NCBI GenBank assembly: GCA_029561555.1
Contig: JAKQXH010000045.1
Coordinates: forward strand, 1-56,950
Direction of reading: 5' to 3'
Length of the DNA stretch: 56,950 nucleotides
Source of the DNA: Candidatus Omnitrophota bacterium
GTDB lineage: Bacteria; Omnitrophota; Omnitrophia; Omnitrophales; Omnitrophaceae
Positions 29,425-38,497 of the stretch are shown here, in pieces (position 1 is the stretch's first letter; each line of letters begins with the position of its first letter). Both the position numbers and the translations under genes were made by a program. The notes beneath the pieces are model-generated. The model searched no databases. It saw only the letters and a list, made by a program, of their open reading frames with translations, and was not told where the DNA came from.

Positions 29425-29490
29425 GGTCTTGTCTCCTTTCCCTTTTTACCGATTACGATTAAAATTACGTCGCAACCAACAGCGTCTTCT

Positions 29491-29718
29491 TTAGTCCCGC
29501 CCGAATCGATCCATTTCCCGAACCGCTCCGAAAAAATCCCGGCTCTTCCTGTAAAAACTCAGCAGAATGAATCCGGAAATCATCATGAAAAAAGCCGCTA
29601 TAACCGAAAGGGCTTGAGGCCAAATCAAAATAAGAAGACCCAATCCCACGCCCAGCAAACCACTCAAGAGATTATACCGCTCCCATTTCTAAAAGGCATC
29701 TTCAAACCATTTCTCCAT
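29491..29718 (-). pseudogene. Small membrane-protein ORF interrupted by an in-frame TAG
   Basis: From ATG 29718, with an excellent AAAGGAG ribosome-binding site, the frame reads MEKWFEDAF, then TAG (29691-29689), then 65 more codons in the same frame to TAA (29493-29491). The second part has two hydrophobic helices (LLSGLLGVGLGLLILIWPQA, then AAFFMMISGFILLSFY) and a charged tail, similar in style to DUF3096-type small membrane proteins (weak resemblance). Possible readings: a point-mutated gene, amber read-through, translation from an internal TTG (codon 20), or a sequencing error. It lies between two Hsp20 genes, all on the same strand. Confidence 0.6.
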
Positions 29719-29820
29719 TACAAATCTCCTTTCCCCGGGGCAAAGAGGCAAGCACCCCCGCGGGCGAACGGCCCGCGGGAGGTGCCGAGCGTTTCTGCCT
29801 TGCTTAAGACTTTGCCCGCT

Positions 29821-30189
29821 TCAATCAATTTTGACGGTCTTGGGACGCGCCCGTTCCGTTTTGGGAAGTCTCAGGTTCAAGACCCCGTTTTCATAAAAGG
29901 CTTTGATCCCCTCGCGGTCGATTTCCGCCCCGAGCACAAAAGTCCTCCGGTATTCAATCGGAAATCTTTCCCGGTACAGCACCGTGTATCCTTCCGGGAC
30001 ATTTTCTTTCTGCCTTCCGGAAAGGTTCAGGACTTCTCCTTCGATTTGAATGGAAAGGTCCTCTTTTGTAAGCCCGGGCATTTCAGCATCAACCGTAATT
30101 TCCTTTTCCTTCTCGTGAATATTAACCAAAGGCGTAATCACCCTGGTTTCTTCCCGATCGTCTTGCTTAATCACGTCTTTCGCCGGCAT
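29821..30189 (-). CDS. Small heat-shock protein (Hsp20), short form
   Basis: 122 residues, almost only an alpha-crystallin domain: VITPLVNIHEKEKEITVDAE, MPGLTKEDLSIQIEGEVLNL, the variable loop with FPIEYRRTFVLG, then GVLNLRLPKTE. Short N-terminal arm, no membrane segment, so a cytoplasmic holdase. ATG 30189 is preceded by GGGAGG. Second gene of the heat-shock cluster, 49 bp after the first. Confidence 0.92.
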   Translation of the reverse strand: MPAKDVIKQDDREETRVITPLVNIHEKEKEITVDAEMPGLTKEDLSIQIEGEVLNLSGRQKENVPEGYTVLYRERFPIEYRRTFVLGAEIDREGIKAFYENGVLNLRLPKTERARPKTVKID

Positions 30190-30238
30190 AAATCCAACCT
30201 CCCTCTCTTGTGCATCGTCCGCTATCGGACACGTTGTT

Positions 30239-30709
30239 TTATTTCACATCAATCTGAATCTGCTTAGGTTTCACCTCTTCCCGTTTGGGCAGGGTCAACT
30301 CCAAGACTCCGTTGTTGTACACGGCCTTTACCTTATCCGCGTCAACAGCCGAAGGGAGCGTAACTGCCCGGTGAAATCCGCCGTAAAATCTCTCGGTCCT
30401 GACGAATTCATCTTCCTTGATTTTATCTTCCCGCTTTTTCTCTCCGCGGATCACCAGCGTATCGTTATGGACCGAAACTTCGATTTCATCCTTTGAAAGT
30501 CCCGGAATATCCGCTTTCACGACGATATTGTCACGGCTGTCATAAATGTCGATCGCGGGACTCCATGCGCCCTCCAGGATTCCCATATCCCGCTCCGGCC
30601 ATCTCGAAAGAGAAAAATCAAATAGCCGGTTCATTTCATTCTGCAACCGCTCAAGTTCGAAAAAAGGATTCGTCCAATTCTTTTCTGGGTTTCTTCTGAT
30701 GAGTGACAT
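30239..30709 (-). CDS. Small heat-shock protein (Hsp20)
   Basis: 156 residues, canonical bacterial class A Hsp20 length. N-terminal arm with NPFFELERLQNEMNRLFDF, then the alpha-crystallin domain (about 45-145): WSPAIDIYDSRDNIVVKADI, PGLSKDEIEVSV, GGFHRAVTLPSAVDADKVKA, GVLELTLPKREE, ending in QIQIDVK. A very strong AAAGGAGG ribosome-binding site precedes ATG 30709. First gene of the sHsp-clpB cluster, divergent from the Rrf2 regulator. Confidence 0.95.
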   Translation of the reverse strand: MSLIRRNPEKNWTNPFFELERLQNEMNRLFDFSLSRWPERDMGILEGAWSPAIDIYDSRDNIVVKADIPGLSKDEIEVSVHNDTLVIRGEKKREDKIKEDEFVRTERFYGGFHRAVTLPSAVDADKVKAVYNNGVLELTLPKREEVKPKQIQIDVK

Positions 30710-30753
30710 ATTGTTTCCTCCTTTCTTATTTCAAAAGCTCATTCAAAAATCTC

Positions 30754-30806
30754 AATTTAAATTTTGCAGTTTCTATGCCAACGCCCAATCGAATTAATTT
30801 AAATTT
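30754..30806. promoter_or_regulatory. Two identical AATTTAAATTT palindromes before the heat-shock cluster
   Basis: The divergent gap 30710-30975 is AT-rich. The palindromic 11-mer AATTTAAATTT occurs at 30754-30764 and again at 30796-30806, 42 bp apart (about four helical turns, hence the same DNA face). They lie 45-97 bp upstream of the first hsp20 ATG. No CIRCE element and no clear sigma-32 type promoter was found. They could be operators for a heat-shock regulator, or chance in AT-rich DNA. Confidence 0.35.
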
Positions 30807-30918
30807 CCATATCTTATTAATTATGAATTACTTGCGATACACTAAAGCCATTTTCGCAAATCAAGAAGAAATTAACATTGTGTAAAAATTGCACACTCGA
30901 TAAAAACAAAACTTATAC

Positions 30919-30946
30919 TTGACTAAATTGATCGTTTATGTAAAAT
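30919..30946 (+). promoter_or_regulatory. Sigma-70 promoter of the sulfur/methionine operon
   Basis: TTGACT (30919-30924), 16-nt spacer, TAAAAT (30941-30946), five of six matches in each box. RNA would start near 30953, 23 nt before the regulator's ATG at 30976. This also rules out the longer frame from TTG 30919, whose first codon is the -35 box. Confidence 0.7.
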
Positions 30947-30975
30947 ATTTTCAAATCCAAAAAAACGAGACTGTC

Positions 30976-31404
30976 ATGAAATTACCTGCAAAAATTAAAT
31001 ACGCGTGCAATGCTGTTTTGGAATTGAGTTTTCACTTTAACGGAAAAAAGCCGGTCCCCGTCGAAGTGATTTCAAAATCCCAAAAAATCCCGAAGGAATT
31101 TCTGATTCAGCTTCTATTAAGATTAAAGGCGGCGGGAATCGTCGAAAGCAGCCGCGGAATCCGGGGCGGCTATACCCTCGCCAAACCGCCTGCGCAGTTG
31201 ACCCTGGCCGATATCTTTCGGGCGGTCGATTCTCAAATTTTGAGCGTTAGGAAGAACTCGAAGTCTTTGACAAGTTCGGATTCTAATGATTTAATCTCAG
31301 GCATCTGGGAAGACATTAATCAGGAACTTGCTCAACGGCTGATGATAACTTTCGAAGATCTGAAATCAAAAATCAAAACCGGAGCGGTTAATTATTCCAT
31401 TTGA
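30976..31404 (+). CDS. Rrf2-family transcriptional regulator, CymR-like
   Basis: 142 residues from ATG 30976. Winged helix-turn-helix of the Rrf2 type: MKLPAKIKYACNAVLEL, ISKSQKIPKEFLIQLLLRLK, AAGIVESSRGIRGGYTLAKP, LTLADIFRAVDSQI. The three-Cys iron-sulfur cluster region of IscR/NsrR is absent; the only Cys is residue 11. That matches CymR, the Bacillus cysteine-metabolism repressor that works with CysK as partner. Here it leads an operon of metY, cysK, metX and metW, so control of sulfur amino-acid genes is the natural inference. The family is certain; the effector is inferred. Confidence 0.88.
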   Translation: MKLPAKIKYACNAVLELSFHFNGKKPVPVEVISKSQKIPKEFLIQLLLRLKAAGIVESSRGIRGGYTLAKPPAQLTLADIFRAVDSQILSVRKNSKSLTSSDSNDLISGIWEDINQELAQRLMITFEDLKSKIKTGAVNYSI

Positions 31405-32715
<1,311 letters not shown>

Positions 32716-32729
32716 AAAGGAGAGTCCCT

Positions 32730-33665
32730 ATGGCTAAAATCTACGCGGATATCACAAAAACCGTCGGAAGGACACCGCTGGTTAAGATCAATCGCCTGGC
32801 CGCGGGATTGCCCGCAACGATTCTCGCCAAACTCGAATTCTGCAATCCCCTCTCCAGCGTCAAAGACCGGATCGGCGTCGCCATGATCGAAGCCGCCGAA
32901 AGAGAAGGCCTGCTCAAAAGAGATTCCGTCATCATCGAACCCACCAGCGGCAATACGGGAATCGCATTGGCCTTCGCGTCGGCCGCAAAAGGATACCGCC
33001 TGATTCTGACCATGCCCGACACCATGAGCCTGGAACGCCGTCAGCTGCTCAAAATTCTGGGGGCCGACGTCGTGCTGACGGACGGGAAAAAAGGCATGAA
33101 GGGCGCCGTCGAAAAAGCCGAGGAACTGGTCCGGAAGACCCCGAACAGTTTCATGCCCCAACAATTCAATAATCCGGCCAATCCGGAGATCCATCGCAAA
33201 ACCACCGCGGAGGAAATCTGGAATGACACCGAAGGGGCCGTGGATTTTTTTGTCGCGGGAGTCGGCACCGGCGGAACACTGACGGGCGTCGGAGAAGCGT
33301 TGAAAAAGAAGAAACCCTCGGTAAAAGTGATCGCCGTCGAACCCAAGGATTCCCCGGTTCTATCCGGAGGCGCTCCCGGCCCCCACAAAATACAGGGGAT
33401 CGGCGCGGGATTCGTCCCCGGCATCCTCAACCGGGATATTATCGATGAAACCATTCAAGTCGATCATCTGGACGCCGGCCAAACCGCAAAACAACTCGCC
33501 CGGCAAGAAGGCATTCTCGCGGGGATTTCAAGCGGAGCGAACCTCTGGGCCGCGCTGGAAATCGCAAAACGCCGTGAATCGGAGGGCAAGACAATCGTAA
33601 CGGTCGTTTGCGATTCGGGGGAACGATATTTATCAACCTGGCTTTTCGAAGAGTATCTGAAATGA
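32730..33665 (+). CDS. cysK: Cysteine synthase (O-acetylserine sulfhydrylase)
   Basis: PLP enzyme that converts O-acetylserine and sulfide to cysteine. 311 residues, canonical. K45 in [10 protein letters not shown] holds the [21 protein letters not shown] binds the substrate carboxylate, and [20 protein letters not shown] binds the PLP phosphate. AAAGGAG precedes ATG 32730, 14 bp after metY. It overlaps metX by four bases (ATGA). In CymR-type regulation CysK is also the co-repressor partner, which would give this position in the operon a second meaning. Confidence 0.96.
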   Translation: MAKIYADITKTVGRTPLVKINRLAAGLPATILAKLEFCNPLSSVKDRIGVAMIEAAEREGLLKRDSVIIEPTSGNTGIALAFASAAKGYRLILTMPDTMSLERRQLLKILGADVVLTDGKKGMKGAVEKAEELVRKTPNSFMPQQFNNPANPEIHRKTTAEEIWNDTEGAVDFFVAGVGTGGTLTGVGEALKKKKPSVKVIAVEPKDSPVLSGGAPGPHKIQGIGAGFVPGILNRDIIDETIQVDHLDAGQTAKQLARQEGILAGISSGANLWAALEIAKRRESEGKTIVTVVCDSGERYLSTWLFEEYLK

Positions 33666-34795
33666 AATCAAAAGGGATCGGAACGGTCAGGCCTCAATAC
33701 TTCACTTTCGCTCAGCCGCCTCATGAAATGAAACTGGAATGCGGAAAATATCTGGGACCGATCACGCTCGCCTATGAAACCTACGGCGAATTGAACGCCG
33801 AAAAAAGCAACGCAATCCTGGTCGCCCACGCCTTTTCGGGAGACGCGCATGCCGCGGGTTACCACGAAGGAGACAAAAACCCGGGATGGTGGGACTCCCT
33901 GATCGGACCGGGGAAAGCACTGGACACCCAGAAATATTTCGTCCTCTGCGTCAACGCCATCGGAGGATGCAAAGGTAGCACGGGCCCGTCCTCGACGAAT
34001 CCCAAAACGGGAAAACCCTACGCCCTGGACTTCCCCATCCTCACGGTCGAAGACATCGTCAAGACCCAGAAATATCTGATCGATCACCTGGGAATCAAAA
34101 AACTTCTTTGCGTCATCGGCGGCTCCATGGGAGGCATGCAAGTCCTTCAGTGGGTCGCGACTTATCCCGAGTCCCTCCGCTGCGCTATCCCGATCGCCAC
34201 CGCCCTGAAACATTCCCCGCAACAAATCGCCTTTGACGAAGTCGGGCGGCAGGCCGTCATGGCCGATCCCGCGTGGAACGAAGGAAATTATTACGGCAAA
34301 AACATCCCCGAAAAGGGACTGGCGGTCGCAAGGATGATCGGGCACATCACCTATATGAGCGACAAATCCATGGAAGAAAAATTTTCCAGGCGGCTGAAAG
34401 ACAAAAGCCCCGATTTTAAATTCGGGGCGGATTTCGAAGTGGAGGGATATCTCCGCTATCGGGGCGATAATTTCGTCAAACGTTTCGACGCCAATTCCTA
34501 TCTTTATCTCACGAAAGCCATGGATCATTTCGACCTCTCCGGCGACAGGCTTTTTTCAAAAGGAGGCCAGAGCGACCTCCGGTTTCTGGTGATCGCATTT
34601 AAATCCGACTGGCTTTACCCCTCTTATCAGTCGCAGGAAATTGTCCGGAAACTCAAGACGCATCACGCCGACGCCACTTACTGTGAAATCAACTCCACCT
34701 ACGGGCACGACGCGTTCCTCCTGGAAGTCGACGAAGAAACGCGCCTCGTCAAACACTTTCTCCAAAAAACCTACTCAGACTTCCAAAAACGCTGA
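33662..34795 (+). CDS. metX: Homoserine O-acetyltransferase
   Basis: Alpha/beta-hydrolase-fold enzyme that activates homoserine with acetyl-CoA for sulfur incorporation. 377 residues from ATG 33662, which overlaps the cysK stop as ATGA. The nucleophile is S145 in GGSMGGMQ; the acid (FKSDWLYP) and base ([13 protein letters not shown]) follow in the C-terminal third. The N-terminal [37 protein letters not shown] and [14 protein letters not shown] blocks are diagnostic of MetX. Whether it uses acetyl- or succinyl-CoA cannot be read reliably from the sequence alone. Confidence 0.95.
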   Translation: MKSKGIGTVRPQYFTFAQPPHEMKLECGKYLGPITLAYETYGELNAEKSNAILVAHAFSGDAHAAGYHEGDKNPGWWDSLIGPGKALDTQKYFVLCVNAIGGCKGSTGPSSTNPKTGKPYALDFPILTVEDIVKTQKYLIDHLGIKKLLCVIGGSMGGMQVLQWVATYPESLRCAIPIATALKHSPQQIAFDEVGRQAVMADPAWNEGNYYGKNIPEKGLAVARMIGHITYMSDKSMEEKFSRRLKDKSPDFKFGADFEVEGYLRYRGDNFVKRFDANSYLYLTKAMDHFDLSGDRLFSKGGQSDLRFLVIAFKSDWLYPSYQSQEIVRKLKTHHADATYCEINSTYGHDAFLLEVDEETRLVKHFLQKTYSDFQKR

Positions 34796-34857
34796 GAAAC
34801 CGGAACCTCCGAACAAAACAGTTGAAAAGATCCTTCTTTGTGTTAATTTAACTACCC

Positions 34858-35451
34858 ATGAACACGCCGCTCAAACGTCTGGATTACAGAGTCATTTACG
34901 AAACCATCGAACCCCGCGCCAAAGTGCTGGATCTCGGCTGCGGAGACGGAGAACTCCTTCATCTGCTCACATCTAAAAAAGACGTTCGGGGACAGGGGAT
35001 CGAGCTGGACGACGAGGCTATTTACCAATGCGTCGAAAAGGGACTGAGCGTCTTCCACAGCGATATCGACAGCGGACTATCAGACTACGGCGATCAGTCG
35101 TTCGACTATGTCATCCTCAATCAAAGTTTGCAGCAGGTCAAGCAAGTCGAATTCGTCATCCGGGAAGCCATGCGGGTCGGGCGGAAAGCCATTATCGGCT
35201 TTCCGAATTTCGCGTATCTCAAAGCGAGATCCATGCTGTTCTTCGGCGGAATGGCGCCCGTCACGCCGTCTCTTCCCTACTGCTGGGCCAATACTCCCAA
35301 TTCCCGGTTCCTGAGTATTAACGATTTTAAGAGTTATTGCGAGCGGAAAGGCATCCGAATCCTGGATTCCTACTATTTGGGAAAGAAACGGCTGGTCCGC
35401 TTCTGGCCGAATTTATTGGCCCTCAACGCTGTTTTCATCATCCAGAAATAA
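34858..35451 (+). CDS. metW: Methionine biosynthesis protein MetW
   Basis: 197 residues with a class I methyltransferase fold: RLDYRVIYETIEPRAKVLDL, GCGDGELLHLL (SAM site), GIELDDEAIYQCVEKGLSVF, DYVILNQSLQQVKQVEFVI. The C-terminal half (GGMAPVTPSLPYCWANTPNS, FLSINDFKSYCERKGI) is typical of MetW. MetW is encoded next to metX in many bacteria and works with it in homoserine acylation. It begins 62 bp after metX; a weak promoter-like pair (34822-34827, 34844-34849) lies in that gap. It ends just before the operon terminator. Confidence 0.94.
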   Translation: MNTPLKRLDYRVIYETIEPRAKVLDLGCGDGELLHLLTSKKDVRGQGIELDDEAIYQCVEKGLSVFHSDIDSGLSDYGDQSFDYVILNQSLQQVKQVEFVIREAMRVGRKAIIGFPNFAYLKARSMLFFGGMAPVTPSLPYCWANTPNSRFLSINDFKSYCERKGIRILDSYYLGKKRLVRFWPNLLALNAVFIIQK

Positions 35452-35452
35452 A

Positions 35453-35486
35453 AAACCCCGGGCTCCGCGAAAGGATCCCGGGGTTT
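35453..35486. terminator. Intrinsic terminator shared by metW and the superoxide dismutase gene
   Basis: A 10-bp perfect stem, AAACCCCGGG / CCCGGGGTTT, with a 14-nt loop that can pair further internally. On the minus strand it is followed by a T-rich tract (TTTTTTATTT), a textbook terminator for the superoxide dismutase gene. On the plus strand the T-tract is short, so it ends metW less strongly. It lies between convergent stops at 35451 and 35527. Confidence 0.88.
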
Positions 35487-35526
35487 GAGTCATCCCCTGA
35501 AGTCAAAACGACAGCCTTTATTTCCC

Positions 35527-36117
35527 TCAAGAAGCTTTTTGGAAACGTTCCTCGACCGCCTTCCAATCAACGGCTTTAAAAAACGCTTCCAAATAATCGG
35601 CCCGCTTGAGTCCATAATCCAGCATGAAGGCATGCTCGAAAACATCCATCACGAGGAGAGGAATCGACCCGCTCAAATGGCCGGCATCGTGTTCATTGAT
35701 CCAGACATTAAACAGTCTCCCCGCCGCGGGGTCCTGATACAGAACAACCCAGCCGATGCCGCGCATCGACCCGGAAGCCTTGAAATCCTTTGCCCAATCG
35801 TCATAAGAACCGAAATCCCCGGCTATTTTCGAGGCAAGTGCGGAATTCGCGACCGGCCCGCTCGCGGTCTTCGTCATGTTCCCGAAATAATACTCATGCA
35901 GTCTCATCCCGTTAAATTCCCATCCGAAACGGCGTTTCAGTTCCGCGTATTCCGGCGTTCCCTGTTTCCCTTCTTTGACAAAAGCCGCCAGAAGATCCGA
36001 AACTTTGTTCGTGTTGGCCACATACCCCTGATAAAGGGTAAAATGATTTTTCAAAAGCGCATCGCTGAATCCCGTCAACCCCAATAAACTTTCGTAATTC
36101 TTCGCTTGGTATGCCAT
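35527..36117 (-). CDS. Superoxide dismutase, Fe/Mn family
   Basis: Converts superoxide to oxygen and hydrogen peroxide. 196 residues. All four metal ligands are visible: H25 (LLKNHFTLYQGYV), H74 (RLHEYYFGNM), D158 and H162 (MDVFEHAFMLDYG). The sequence departs from the common forms: the usual HH pair after the first ligand is not there, and the ligand block is DVFEH rather than DVWEH. Iron versus manganese cannot be decided. AAAGGAGG precedes ATG 36117, a candidate promoter lies upstream, and a clear terminator lies downstream, so it is monocistronic. Confidence 0.93.
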   Translation of the reverse strand: MAYQAKNYESLLGLTGFSDALLKNHFTLYQGYVANTNKVSDLLAAFVKEGKQGTPEYAELKRRFGWEFNGMRLHEYYFGNMTKTASGPVANSALASKIAGDFGSYDDWAKDFKASGSMRGIGWVVLYQDPAAGRLFNVWINEHDAGHLSGSIPLLVMDVFEHAFMLDYGLKRADYLEAFFKAVDWKAVEERFQKAS

Positions 36118-36179
36118 GACATCCTCCTTTGAAAGCCGGTTTTCCGGTGAAAAGAAACGAAGCCTCTTTTACGGATTTT

Positions 36180-36208
36180 ATTATACAATATCAGCAGCGG
36201 GACCACAA
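36180..36208 (-). promoter_or_regulatory. Candidate promoter of the superoxide dismutase gene
   Basis: Minus strand: TTGTGG (36208-36203), 17-nt spacer, perfect TATAAT (36185-36180), about 62 nt before ATG 36117. The -35 match is poor, so an activator or an extended -10 contact may be needed. Confidence 0.45.
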
Positions 36209-36248
36209 ACCGGCCTTTGCTTCTTGCAAAGCCGGAAAGGAGGATTCA

Positions 36249-36452
36249 ATGAAAGCGTTCTTAGTCGGATTGGCCGTCCTCGTCTCATTTCTGATCATTG
36301 CCTTAGTCGGGATATTATTGTTGCCGCTTCTTTTGGTTCTTGCTCTATTCCTCCGGCTGATCATCGGCTTTCTGCTTATCCTATTCGCCATCTGGTTTCT
36401 GGGGAAAATCGTTCTCTGGCTTCTGGAGGCAATACGCCCGCCAAAACTCTAG
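36249..36452 (+). CDS. 67-residue hydrophobic membrane peptide
   Basis: Starts at ATG 36249 with a perfect AAAGGAGG ribosome-binding site; the open frame extends further upstream but has no signal there. Nearly the whole protein is hydrophobic: two helices (about residues 3-28 and 32-60) of Leu/Ile/Val, ending in a basic RPPKL tail. No family recognised; it resembles phage-shock or stress-type membrane peptides only in composition. A hairpin (36210-36235, CCGGC..TTTGC / GCAAAGCCGG with one bulge) ends just before the ribosome-binding site. The gene is divergent from the superoxide dismutase gene. Confidence 0.72.
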   Translation: MKAFLVGLAVLVSFLIIALVGILLLPLLLVLALFLRLIIGFLLILFAIWFLGKIVLWLLEAIRPPKL

Positions 36453-36456
36453 CGAT

Positions 36457-37191
36457 TCACTTTTTCGACCGGAACCAGAGAAAAAAAAGGGGCCTCAAGA
36501 TACTCCACCAGTCCACAAACGGCCGCATTTTGGAATATCCGAGTTTTTTGTCGGGGTACACTTTCGAAACGGGAACTTCCGTCACGCGGTATCCCATCCG
36601 AATGGCCTGACAGAAAAGATAGGGCTCCAGTTCATAATGATCCAGCCAGGATGGATCCAGGCGCAAGCGCCGGTCTCTTAAAACCGAGGCGCGTACGGCT
36701 CTGAAGCCGTTCGTGCTGTCAGTAATCCGCTTGCCTGAAATAAAAGAAAAAATCCAGGGATGAAGAAAACGGGTCGCCAATAACCGGTAAGCCGGCATAT
36801 TCCCGAAATTCCCGCCCGGAAGATACCGCGATCCCTGAACAAAATCCGCCTCATCTTTCACGATCGGTTCCATTAATCGGTTTAATTCGCGGGGTTCGTC
36901 CTTATTATTTCCGGCCATTGTAATCAAAATATCGTAATCCTTGGCACAGCCGTATTCGTACGCCCGGCGGATGGAATACCCGACGCCTTTCTGTTCCGGA
37001 TTCCGGATCAGAAAAAAATGAAATTTTTCGCTAACCCTCTGTATGTCAGCGTCCGTCGACCCGTCATCCACAATCATCACGTCAATCGCAACGGAATCCG
37101 CCCTACCGGAAAACGATTCCCGGATTCTCCGGGCAGTCTCCTCAAGTTTAACGCCCTCATTGAATGCCGGAATGATCACCAATGCCTTCAT
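36457..37191 (-). CDS. Family 2 glycosyltransferase (dolichyl-P-mannose synthase-like)
   Basis: 244 residues from ATG 37191; a longer frame from TTG 37239 would overlap the upstream receiver gene. GT-A fold marks: ALVIIPAFNEGVKLEETARR, the nucleotide-sugar DDGSTDAD loop, NPEQKGVGYSIRRAYEYG, a metal-binding region (here MAGNNKDEPREL rather than DADLQ), and FVQGSRYLPGGNFGNMPAYR. The ending (DSTNGFRAVRASVL, VSKVYPDKKLGYSKMRPFVD) is typical of polyprenyl-phosphate hexose transferases. No clear membrane helices. It is the last gene after the receiver cluster; a functional link to signalling is not obvious. Confidence 0.88.
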   Translation of the reverse strand: MKALVIIPAFNEGVKLEETARRIRESFSGRADSVAIDVMIVDDGSTDADIQRVSEKFHFFLIRNPEQKGVGYSIRRAYEYGCAKDYDILITMAGNNKDEPRELNRLMEPIVKDEADFVQGSRYLPGGNFGNMPAYRLLATRFLHPWIFSFISGKRITDSTNGFRAVRASVLRDRRLRLDPSWLDHYELEPYLFCQAIRMGYRVTEVPVSKVYPDKKLGYSKMRPFVDWWSILRPLFFLWFRSKK

Positions 37192-37216
37192 CACCTTCGC
37201 CCCGGGCGGCCCTTCA

Positions 37217-37591
37217 TCAACCGGCCGCTCCCGTTTCAAACGCCTGCTTGATTTTCCCGAGCAATTCTTCGGGGCTGAACGGCTTTACCACGTAAGCAAC
37301 GACGCCCTCCATTTCAAAGAGATCCCGCATCTTATCCTTTCCCGTCAGGACAATGATCGGGACTTTAATCAGCGGATTTTCCTCCTTCATTTTCATGAGA
37401 AAGGAATAGCCGTCCATCCGCGGCATAAAGACATCCAGAATAATCAGATCCGGAACCGTATCCTTCAATTTCCGGAGTCCCTCTTCCCCGTTGGATGCCA
37501 TTTCCACGGAATAGTCATGCGCCGCCAGCCAAACTTTCAGAAGCTCAAGCACCTGCAAATCGTCTTCGATCAGAAGAATCTTCTTGGCCAT
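37217..37591 (-). CDS. Stand-alone response-regulator receiver 1
   Basis: 124 residues, one complete receiver domain and nothing else. Acidic pocket EDD near residues 9-11, phosphoacceptor Asp in LIILDVFMPRMDG, the switch Thr in PIIVLTGKD, and the conserved Lys in YVVKPFSPEELL. No output domain, so it must act by protein-protein contact, like CheY or Spo0F. It is closely similar to the next receiver upstream (shared DLFEMEGV..Y.VKPF), which suggests duplication. Last of five stand-alone receivers in this cluster. Confidence 0.93.
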   Translation of the reverse strand: MAKKILLIEDDLQVLELLKVWLAAHDYSVEMASNGEEGLRKLKDTVPDLIILDVFMPRMDGYSFLMKMKEENPLIKVPIIVLTGKDKMRDLFEMEGVVAYVVKPFSPEELLGKIKQAFETGAAG

Positions 37592-37642
37592 TTCACAGCC
37601 TCCGCTTTCCAGATTCGACGTTCCAGGGCATCGGTCAATTCA

Positions 37643-38014
37643 TCACCCCGCTCGTTTCTTAAATACGGCTTCGATTTTATTTAAAAGTTCCGCGGCCTGA
37701 AAGGGTTTCACGATATAGTCGGAAACCCCTTCCATCTCAAAAAGGTCCTTCATATTGTCTTTTGCCGTCAGCATAATCACAGGCGTCTTGGACAAAAGAT
37801 TCTCCTCCTTCATCCGGAGCACAAACCCATAGCCGTCCATTTTAGGCATCAAAATATCCAGAAGAACCATATCCGGAGATTCCGCCTTCAACTTCTCGAA
37901 CCCTTCCTCCCCGTCCGAAGCCGTCACAATTTCGTACTGACTTGCCGCAAGCCGGGTCTTCAGCAATTGCACGATATGAGGGTCATCGTCCACCAGCAAA
38001 ATTTTCTTCGCCAT
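37643..38014 (-). CDS. Stand-alone response-regulator receiver 2
   Basis: 123 residues from ATG 38014; the ATG at 38020 is too close to the GGGGG ribosome-binding site, which is correctly spaced for 38014. Complete receiver: DDD pocket, Asp in MVLLDILMPKMDG, Thr in VIMLTAKDN, Lys in YIVKPFQAAELL. No output domain. Sister of the receiver 51 bp downstream. Confidence 0.93.
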   Translation of the reverse strand: MAKKILLVDDDPHIVQLLKTRLAASQYEIVTASDGEEGFEKLKAESPDMVLLDILMPKMDGYGFVLRMKEENLLSKTPVIMLTAKDNMKDLFEMEGVSDYIVKPFQAAELLNKIEAVFKKRAG

Positions 38015-38051
38015 TGTCATCCCCCGCTATTTTCGAAACAAAGACTTTCGC

Positions 38052-38450
38052 TCATTCTTCCTGCTCCGTCCAGTAATCTTTCTTACCTTCAAGAACGTTC
38101 TTGATCGTTTCAAACGCGTCCGTCAGAAACGGCTTATTAAAAACCGCCAAGACGCCGGATTTCAGGCCCCGTGTTTCGGCATCTCCCATTCCGGCGGCCG
38201 TCAGCATAATCACCGGAACGGTTTCGGTCTTTGCGTTTTCTTTCAGCCGGCTGCAAACTTCGGCCCCGTCCATGCCCGGCATCAGAAGATCCAATAACAC
38301 CAGATCCGGTCTCCGCGCAAAAGCTTTTTTCAAAGCATCCTCACCGCTTGACGCCGTCATCACTTCATAGCCCATGGCCGTCAATCTTCGACCGACGATC
38401 TTTAAGACATTCGGCTCGTCATCCACCACTAAGACACATTTGCTCGGCAT
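38052..38450 (-). CDS. Stand-alone response-regulator receiver 3
   Basis: 132 residues, receiver only. DDE pocket, Asp in LVLLDLLMPGMDGAEVCSRL, Thr in VIMLTAAGM, Lys in AVFNKPFLTDAFETI; the usual Lys-Pro pair is kept but the preceding residues differ (FNKPF). A short Lys/Glu tail follows. It lies 31 bp upstream of receiver 2 and is probably in the same transcript. Confidence 0.92.
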   Translation of the reverse strand: MPSKCVLVVDDEPNVLKIVGRRLTAMGYEVMTASSGEDALKKAFARRPDLVLLDLLMPGMDGAEVCSRLKENAKTETVPVIMLTAAGMGDAETRGLKSGVLAVFNKPFLTDAFETIKNVLEGKKDYWTEQEE

Positions 38451-38497
38451 TTATTCTGCCTTTCCGTTAAAAAACCCTCCGAAATTTCAGCCAAAAA

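Noticed and set aside
29491-29718. Pyrrolysine insertion at the in-frame TAG
   Set aside because: No pyl genes or suppressor tRNA are in the window; a mutation or sequencing error is simpler. Kept only as one option in the finding.
30919-30975. Rrf2 regulator starting at TTG 30919
   Set aside because: That TTG is the first base triplet of the -35 box of a good promoter, and family homology begins at ATG 30976.
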